64,000 nucleotides of DNA from Serratia surfactantfaciens (GTDB taxonomy: Bacteria; Pseudomonadota; Gammaproteobacteria; Enterobacterales; Enterobacteriaceae), in contig NZ_CP016948.1 in NCBI RefSeq assembly GCF_001642805.2, forward strand, positions 4,402,001-4,466,000. The letters run 5' to 3'. The notes under the pieces are model-generated. The model saw only the letters and a list, made by a program, of their open reading frames with translations, was not told where the DNA came from and ran no database searches. Shown here piece by piece: positions 58,565 to 64,000 of the stretch. Both the position numbers and the translations under genes were made by a program. Position 1 is the stretch's first letter. Every line of letters starts with the position of its first letter.

Positions 58565-60202
58565 TTAGCTTTTTTTCTTGTCGCGGCTGTGCAGACCGCG
58601 TTTTTCCAGACCACGGTAAATCAGCTGCTGCTGCAGGATGGTCACCAGGTTGCTGACGATGTAGTACAGCACCAGACCGGACGGGAACCACAGGAAGAAC
58701 ACTGTGAAGATCACCGGCATGAAGGTCATGATTTTCTGCTGCATCGGGTCAGTCACGGTGGTCGGCGACATCTTCTGAATGAAGAACATCGTCACGCCCA
58801 TCAGGATTGGCAGGATGTAGTACGGGTCTTGCGCCGACAGGTCATGGATCCACAGAGCGAACGGCGCGTGGCGCAGCTCGACCGAACCCATCAGCATGTA
58901 GTACAGCGCCAGGAAGATCGGCATCTGAATGATCAGCGGCAGACAGCCGCCGAGCGGGTTCACTTTCTCCGCCTTGTACAGCGCCATCATCTCTTGGCTC
59001 ATGCGCTGTTTGTCATCGCCGATACGCTCGCGCATCGCCTGCAGTTTCGGCTGCAGCATGCGCATTTTCGCCATCGAGGTGTACTGCGCCTTGGTCAGCG
59101 GGTACATGATGCCGCGCACGATGAAGGTGATGATGATGATGGAGAAGCCCCAGTTGCCGATAAAGCCGTGGATGAACTTCAGCAGTTTGAACAGCGGCTG
59201 GGAGATAAACCACAGCCAACCGTAATCCACGGTCAGGTCCAGGTGCGGCGCCAGCTGGGCCATCTGGTCCTGCAGCTCCGGACCGACCCACAGGGTGGCG
59301 TTCAGCTGTTGCTGAGCGCCAGGCTGCACCACGACCGGCGTAGATTTGAAGCCGATGGTGGACAGGTTGTCACCCGGTTTGGCGGTGTAGAAGGTGTTGT
59401 CACCCTTGGTCGCCGGCACCCACGCGGTGGCAAAGTACTGTTGCAGCATCGCGACCCAACCGTCTTTGGTGGTGACGCTCAGGTTTTCGTCTTTGTCGAA
59501 CGCGTATTTCTGGTACTTGTCTTCGCTGGACGAGTACGCCGCGCCGCGGAAGGTGTGCAGCGCGAAGTTGCTGCTGCCGGTGTCGCGGTGCTTAGGCAAT
59601 TCGGTGGTCTGCTTCAGCTGGCCGAACAGGGTCAGCTCCAGAGGCGTCGCGCCTTTGTTGTCGATGCTGTAATCCACGCCGACCGCATAGTGATCGCGTT
59701 TGAGCACGAAGGTCTTGGTGTAGACCGCGCCGTCTTTATCGGTGTAGGTCAGCGGAATGCGCAGCTCGTCCTGGCCTTCCGGCAGGGTGTAGCTGTCTTG
59801 CGCCGCCTGATACAGCGGGCGTTCGCCGTTGGCCGGGTTGTCCGGGCCGTTTTTACCGGTCAGGCCGCTTTGCGCCTGATAGACGAACGACGGGGTGGTT
59901 TCCAGCAGTTGGAACGGAGTCGATGAACCCAGAGTATCCGGGTAGGCCAACAGTTTAGCCTGCTCGATATCGCCACCACGGGTGTTGATGGTCAGCGACA
60001 GCACGTCGGTGTTCACGGTAATCAGCTTACCCTGACCACTGGCTGGCACGGCCTGGCTGGCGGCATCACCGGCTACTGCGTTCGAAGTCTGTTGCGTGGT
60101 CTGTGCGGCCGGCTGCGGAGCGTTGTCCGTTTGCCATGCCTGCCAGATCATGAAAGACACGAACAGCAGAGCGATGAGGAGAAGATTGCGTTGCGAATCC
60201 AT
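58565..60202 (-). CDS. yidC: Membrane protein insertase YidC
   Basis: Inserts and folds inner-membrane proteins alone or with SecYEG. 545 residues: an N-terminal signal-anchor [20 protein letters not shown], a large periplasmic P1 domain (about 25-340) and a C-terminal conserved core with five helices. The core includes [18 protein letters not shown] (the groove arginine region) and [15 protein letters not shown]. Lys/Arg-rich tail. The F0 subunits a and c in this window are among its known substrates in E. coli. Confidence 0.97.
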   Translation of the reverse strand: MDSQRNLLLIALLFVSFMIWQAWQTDNAPQPAAQTTQQTSNAVAGDAASQAVPASGQGKLITVNTDVLSLTINTRGGDIEQAKLLAYPDTLGSSTPFQLLETTPSFVYQAQSGLTGKNGPDNPANGERPLYQAAQDSYTLPEGQDELRIPLTYTDKDGAVYTKTFVLKRDHYAVGVDYSIDNKGATPLELTLFGQLKQTTELPKHRDTGSSNFALHTFRGAAYSSSEDKYQKYAFDKDENLSVTTKDGWVAMLQQYFATAWVPATKGDNTFYTAKPGDNLSTIGFKSTPVVVQPGAQQQLNATLWVGPELQDQMAQLAPHLDLTVDYGWLWFISQPLFKLLKFIHGFIGNWGFSIIIITFIVRGIMYPLTKAQYTSMAKMRMLQPKLQAMRERIGDDKQRMSQEMMALYKAEKVNPLGGCLPLIIQMPIFLALYYMLMGSVELRHAPFALWIHDLSAQDPYYILPILMGVTMFFIQKMSPTTVTDPMQQKIMTFMPVIFTVFFLWFPSGLVLYYIVSNLVTILQQQLIYRGLEKRGLHSRDKKKS

Positions 60203-60204
60203 CG

Positions 60205-60462
60205 TTAGTGTTCTCTGTTATCGTCGGTTTTTGGCGGCACCGGATCATCGCCACCTGGGTTCAAAGGGTGGCATTTTAATACGCGTTTCAATGCTAACCA
60301 ACTGCCTTTTATCATGCCAAACCTGCTTAATGCCTCAATTGCGTAATGAGAGCATGTCGGCTGGAAGCGACAACGAGGCCCTAGCAGCGGACTGATGACG
60401 AGCTGATAGGCTCGCACCAGCCCGATCAGGATGCGGGAGCCTGGCGACAGTGGCGACGCCAT
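60205..60462 (-). CDS. yidD: Membrane protein insertion efficiency factor YidD
   Basis: Small amphipathic inner-membrane-associated protein. 85 residues; conserved [15 protein letters not shown] and [18 protein letters not shown] blocks with three cysteines. It overlaps the 3' end of rnpA by 37 bp in another frame and ends 2 bp before yidC. Confidence 0.95.
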   Translation of the reverse strand: MASPLSPGSRILIGLVRAYQLVISPLLGPRCRFQPTCSHYAIEALSRFGMIKGSWLALKRVLKCHPLNPGGDDPVPPKTDDNREH

Positions 60463-60785
60463 AATTTATCCAAAGCTTCCGTCAGCGCGCGGTTATCCAA
60501 ATCCGCTATCCCCTTTTTGGCCACCACGACAAAATCCATCGCCGGTAATTCGTGCTGGCGCAGGCGGAAGCTTTCGCGGGTTAGGCGTTTGATCCGATTA
60601 CGCTCGTGCGCGCGTTTGACGTGTTTTTTGGCGACGGTAAGACCGATGCGGGGATGCCCCAGCTGGTTCAGGCGGCCGAGGATGGTGATTTGCGGCGTGC
60701 CAGCCCGTTGTGGCTGCTGGAAGACGAAAGTGAAATGAGTGGGAGTTAACAAACGTAACTCCCTGGGAAAAGCGAGCTTAACCAC
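60426..60785 (-). CDS. rnpA: Ribonuclease P protein component
   Basis: Basic protein subunit that supports RNase P in tRNA 5' maturation. 119 residues; RNR motif in [15 protein letters not shown] and the conserved DFVVVAKKG. The start is GTG at 60785, as in E. coli. It lies 17 bp after rpmH and overlaps yidD. Confidence 0.96.
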   Translation of the reverse strand: MVKLAFPRELRLLTPTHFTFVFQQPQRAGTPQITILGRLNQLGHPRIGLTVAKKHVKRAHERNRIKRLTRESFRLRQHELPAMDFVVVAKKGIADLDNRALTEALDKLWRRHCRQAPAS

Positions 60786-60802
60786 TCAGCGGGTTAGCTT
60801 TA

Positions 60803-61625
<823 letters not shown>

Positions 61626-63020
61626 GTGTCACTTTCGCTTTGGCAGCAGTGTCTTGCCCGATTGCAGGATGAGTTACCTGCCACAGAATTTAGTATGTGG
61701 ATTCGCCCATTGCAGGCGGAACTGAGTGACAACACCCTGGCGCTGTACGCGCCTAACCGTTTTGTGCTGGATTGGGTTCGCGATAAGTACTTAAACAACA
61801 TCAATGGTCTGCTGAATGATTTCTGCGGCACGGACGCGCCTTTGCTGCGTTTTGAAGTCGGCAGCAAGCCGATCACGCAGGTGATAAGCCAGACCGTGAC
61901 CGCCAGCGTCAGCAGCGCTCCTGCGGCTCCGGCGGCGCGCACGGCCGCGCCTTCGCGCCCGAGCTGGGACAACGCGGCGGCGCAGCCCGAGCTCTCTTAC
62001 CGCTCCAACGTCAACCCTAAACACACCTTCGACAACTTCGTCGAGGGTAAGTCCAACCAGCTGGCGCGCGCGGCGGCTCGCCAGGTGGCGGACAATCCGG
62101 GCGGTGCCTACAACCCTTTGTTCCTGTATGGCGGCACCGGCCTGGGTAAAACTCACCTGCTGCACGCGGTCGGCAACGGCATCATGGCGCGCAAGGCCAA
62201 CGCCAAAGTGGTCTACATGCACTCGGAACGCTTCGTGCAGGACATGGTCAAAGCGTTGCAGAACAATGCCATCGAAGAGTTTAAGCGCTACTACCGTTCG
62301 GTCGACGCGCTGCTGATCGATGACATCCAATTCTTCGCCAACAAGGAGCGTTCGCAGGAAGAGTTCTTCCATACCTTTAACGCCCTGTTGGAAGGCAATC
62401 AGCAGATCATCCTGACCTCGGATCGCTACCCTAAAGAGATCAACGGAGTGGAAGATCGTCTGAAGTCCCGCTTCGGCTGGGGGCTGACGGTGGCGATCGA
62501 GCCGCCGGAGCTGGAAACCCGCGTGGCGATCCTGATGAAAAAGGCCGACGAAAACGACATTCGCCTGCCGGGCGAAGTGGCGTTCTTCATCGCCAAGCGC
62601 CTGCGTTCCAACGTGCGTGAGCTCGAAGGGGCGCTGAACCGCGTGATCGCCAACGCCAACTTTACCGGCCGGGCCATCACCATTGATTTCGTGCGCGAAG
62701 CGCTGCGCGATCTGCTGGCGCTGCAGGAAAAGCTGGTCACCATCGACAATATTCAAAAGACGGTGGCGGAGTATTACAAGATTAAAGTCGCGGATTTGCT
62801 GTCCAAGCGGCGTTCGCGATCCGTTGCCCGCCCGCGCCAGATGGCGATGGCGCTGGCGAAGGAACTCACCAACCACAGCCTGCCGGAAATCGGCGATGCG
62901 TTTGGTGGCCGCGACCATACCACGGTGTTGCACGCCTGCCGGAAGATCGAGCAGCTGCGTGAGGAAAGTCACGACATCAAAGAAGATTTCTCCAATTTAA
63001 TCAGAACATTATCTTCATAG
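61626..63020 (+). CDS. dnaA: Chromosomal replication initiator protein DnaA
   Basis: Binds oriC boxes and melts the duplex-unwinding element. 464 residues: domain [15 protein letters not shown], variable domain II (about 85-130) rich in Ala/Pro, and AAA+ domain III with Walker [10 protein letters not shown] near 171-178 and Walker B LLIDDIQF. Domain IV carries the DnaA-box-binding signature [15 protein letters not shown]. The start is GTG 61626, with GGAG 8 nt upstream, as in E. coli; the frame from 61614 is a track extension. Confidence 0.97.
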   Translation: MSLSLWQQCLARLQDELPATEFSMWIRPLQAELSDNTLALYAPNRFVLDWVRDKYLNNINGLLNDFCGTDAPLLRFEVGSKPITQVISQTVTASVSSAPAAPAARTAAPSRPSWDNAAAQPELSYRSNVNPKHTFDNFVEGKSNQLARAAARQVADNPGGAYNPLFLYGGTGLGKTHLLHAVGNGIMARKANAKVVYMHSERFVQDMVKALQNNAIEEFKRYYRSVDALLIDDIQFFANKERSQEEFFHTFNALLEGNQQIILTSDRYPKEINGVEDRLKSRFGWGLTVAIEPPELETRVAILMKKADENDIRLPGEVAFFIAKRLRSNVRELEGALNRVIANANFTGRAITIDFVREALRDLLALQEKLVTIDNIQKTVAEYYKIKVADLLSKRRSRSVARPRQMAMALAKELTNHSLPEIGDAFGGRDHTTVLHACRKIEQLREESHDIKEDFSNLIRTLSS

Positions 63021-63024
63021 CGCT

Positions 63025-64000
63025 ATGAAATTTATCGTTGAACGTGAGCATCTGCTAAAACCGCTGCAACAGGTGAGCAGCCCGCTGGGCGGCCGCCCGA
63101 CCTTGCCGATCCTGGGCAACCTGCTGCTGCAGGTGACGGAAGGCTCCCTGCTGCTGACCGGCACCGATCTGGAGATGGAGATGGTGGCGCGCGTCGCCCT
63201 GTCCCAGCCGCATGAGCCGGGCGCGACCACCGTGCCCGCACGCAAATTCTTTGATATCTGCCGTGGCCTGCCGGAAGGGGCGGAGATCGCTGTCACGCTG
63301 GAAAGCGAGCGCATGCTGGTGCGATCCGGCCGCAGCCGTTTCTCGCTCTCCACGCTGCCGGCGGCGGACTTCCCGAACCTGGACGACTGGCAGAGCGAGG
63401 TGGAATTCACCTTGCCGCAGGCGACGCTGAAGCGCCTGATCGAAGCCACCCAGTTCTCGATGGCCCATCAGGACGTGCGTTACTACCTGAACGGTATGCT
63501 GTTTGAAACCGAAGGCGAAGAGCTGCGCACGGTCGCGACCGACGGCCACCGCCTGGCGGTGTGCTCGATGCCGATCGGCCAACAGCTGCCGTCGCATTCG
63601 GTGATCGTGCCGCGTAAAGGGGTGATGGAGCTGGTGCGTCTGCTGGACGGCGGCGATTCGCTGCTGCAGCTGCAGATCGGCAGCAACAACATCCGCGCCC
63701 ACGTCGGCGATTTCATCTTCACCTCCAAGCTGGTTGACGGCCGTTTCCCGGACTATCGCCGCGTCTTGCCGAAGAACCCGGATAAAACGCTGGAAGCCGG
63801 CTGCGATCTGCTCAAGCAGGCGTTCGCCCGCGCGGCCATTCTCTCGAACGAGAAATTCCGCGGCGTGCGGCTGTACGTCAGCCAGAACCAGCTGAAGATC
63901 ACCGCCAACAACCCGGAGCAGGAAGAGGCGGAAGAGATCCTCGACGTCAGCTACGACGGCGCGGAGATGGAGATCGGTTTCAACGTCAGCTACGTGCTGG
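63025..64000 (+). CDS. dnaN: DNA polymerase III beta sliding clamp (partial, runs off window)
   Basis: Starts MKFIVEREHLLKPLQQV 4 bp after the dnaA stop and remains open to the window end (about 325 codons; the full protein is 366). Conserved GGRPTLPILGNLLL, ATDGHRLAVC, IVPRKGVMEL and NNPEQEEAEE blocks identify the clamp. dnaA-dnaN is one operon; recF would follow outside the window. Confidence 0.96.
   Translation, partial: MKFIVEREHLLKPLQQVSSPLGGRPTLPILGNLLLQVTEGSLLLTGTDLEMEMVARVALSQPHEPGATTVPARKFFDICRGLPEGAEIAVTLESERMLVRSGRSRFSLSTLPAADFPNLDDWQSEVEFTLPQATLKRLIEATQFSMAHQDVRYYLNGMLFETEGEELRTVATDGHRLAVCSMPIGQQLPSHSVIVPRKGVMELVRLLDGGDSLLQLQIGSNNIRAHVGDFIFTSKLVDGRFPDYRRVLPKNPDKTLEAGCDLLKQAFARAAILSNEKFRGVRLYVSQNQLKITANNPEQEEAEEILDVSYDGAEMEIGFNVSYVL

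Overview
This window is a chromosomal segment of a gamma-proteobacterium of the order Enterobacterales. Protein sequences, gene order and high-GC codon use fit a Serratia-like member, most probably the S. marcescens group; that placement is inference from memory of the families, not a database result. Almost every gene is an orthologue of an E. coli gene lying within about 100-150 kb of oriC. The replication origin is inside the window (about 29.1-29.36 kb, between mioC and mnmG) and dnaA-dnaN lie 32 kb away at the right end. dnaN runs off the window edge.

Layout: (1) 0-9.4 kb: CsrC-type small RNA, engB, Spot 42 RNA (spf), polA, the acyltransferase yihG, dsbA-srkA-yihD and mobA-mobB. (2) 9.4-13.5 kb, minus strand: an rRNA operon with P1/P2 promoters, boxA, tRNA-Ile(GAT), tRNA-Ala(TGC), complete 23S and complete 5S. 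Its 16S gene is reduced to the last ~155 nt, with the 5' ~1.39 kb and part of the leader missing. This is the most unusual thing in the window. It is either a real deletion or a false join in assembly. (3) 13.6-23.7 kb: yieP-hsrA, the ribose operon rbsDACBKR with two RbsR-type palindromes, and kup. (4) 23.9-31.4 kb: ravA-viaA, asnA/asnC, mioC, oriC, mnmG. (5) 31.5-39.7 kb: rsmG and the full F1Fo ATP synthase operon atpIBEFHAGDC. (6) 39.9-48.2 kb: glmU-glmS, then the phosphate operon pstSCAB-phoU behind a phased Pho-box array. (7) 48.3-57 kb, the least conserved part relative to E. coli: an amino-acid ABC transporter with one binding protein and two permeases but no ATPase gene, then yieH, a Nudix hydrolase, adeP, a secreted alpha/beta-hydrolase-like protein with a degenerate nucleophile motif, chrR, yieE and a metallo-beta-lactamase-fold protein. 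(8) 57.1-64 kb: mnmE-yidC-yidD-rnpA-rpmH divergent from dnaA-dnaN.

Functionally the window is a housekeeping block: replication initiation and repair (dnaA, dnaN, oriC, polA), ribosome and tRNA production (rrn, engB, rsmG, mnmE, mnmG, rnpA, rpmH), envelope biogenesis (glmU, glmS, yidC, yidD, dsbA) and energy and nutrient uptake (atp, pst, rbs, kup). DnaA-box-like 9-mers occur outside oriC, upstream of polA, mioC and dnaA. I found no prophage, insertion sequence, CRISPR array or toxin-antitoxin module, and no convincing candidate for a wholly new multi-gene system. The best leads are the truncated 16S gene with its hybrid genomic context, the DnaA-box cluster upstream of polA, the ATPase-less ABC transporter and the secreted pseudo-hydrolase.
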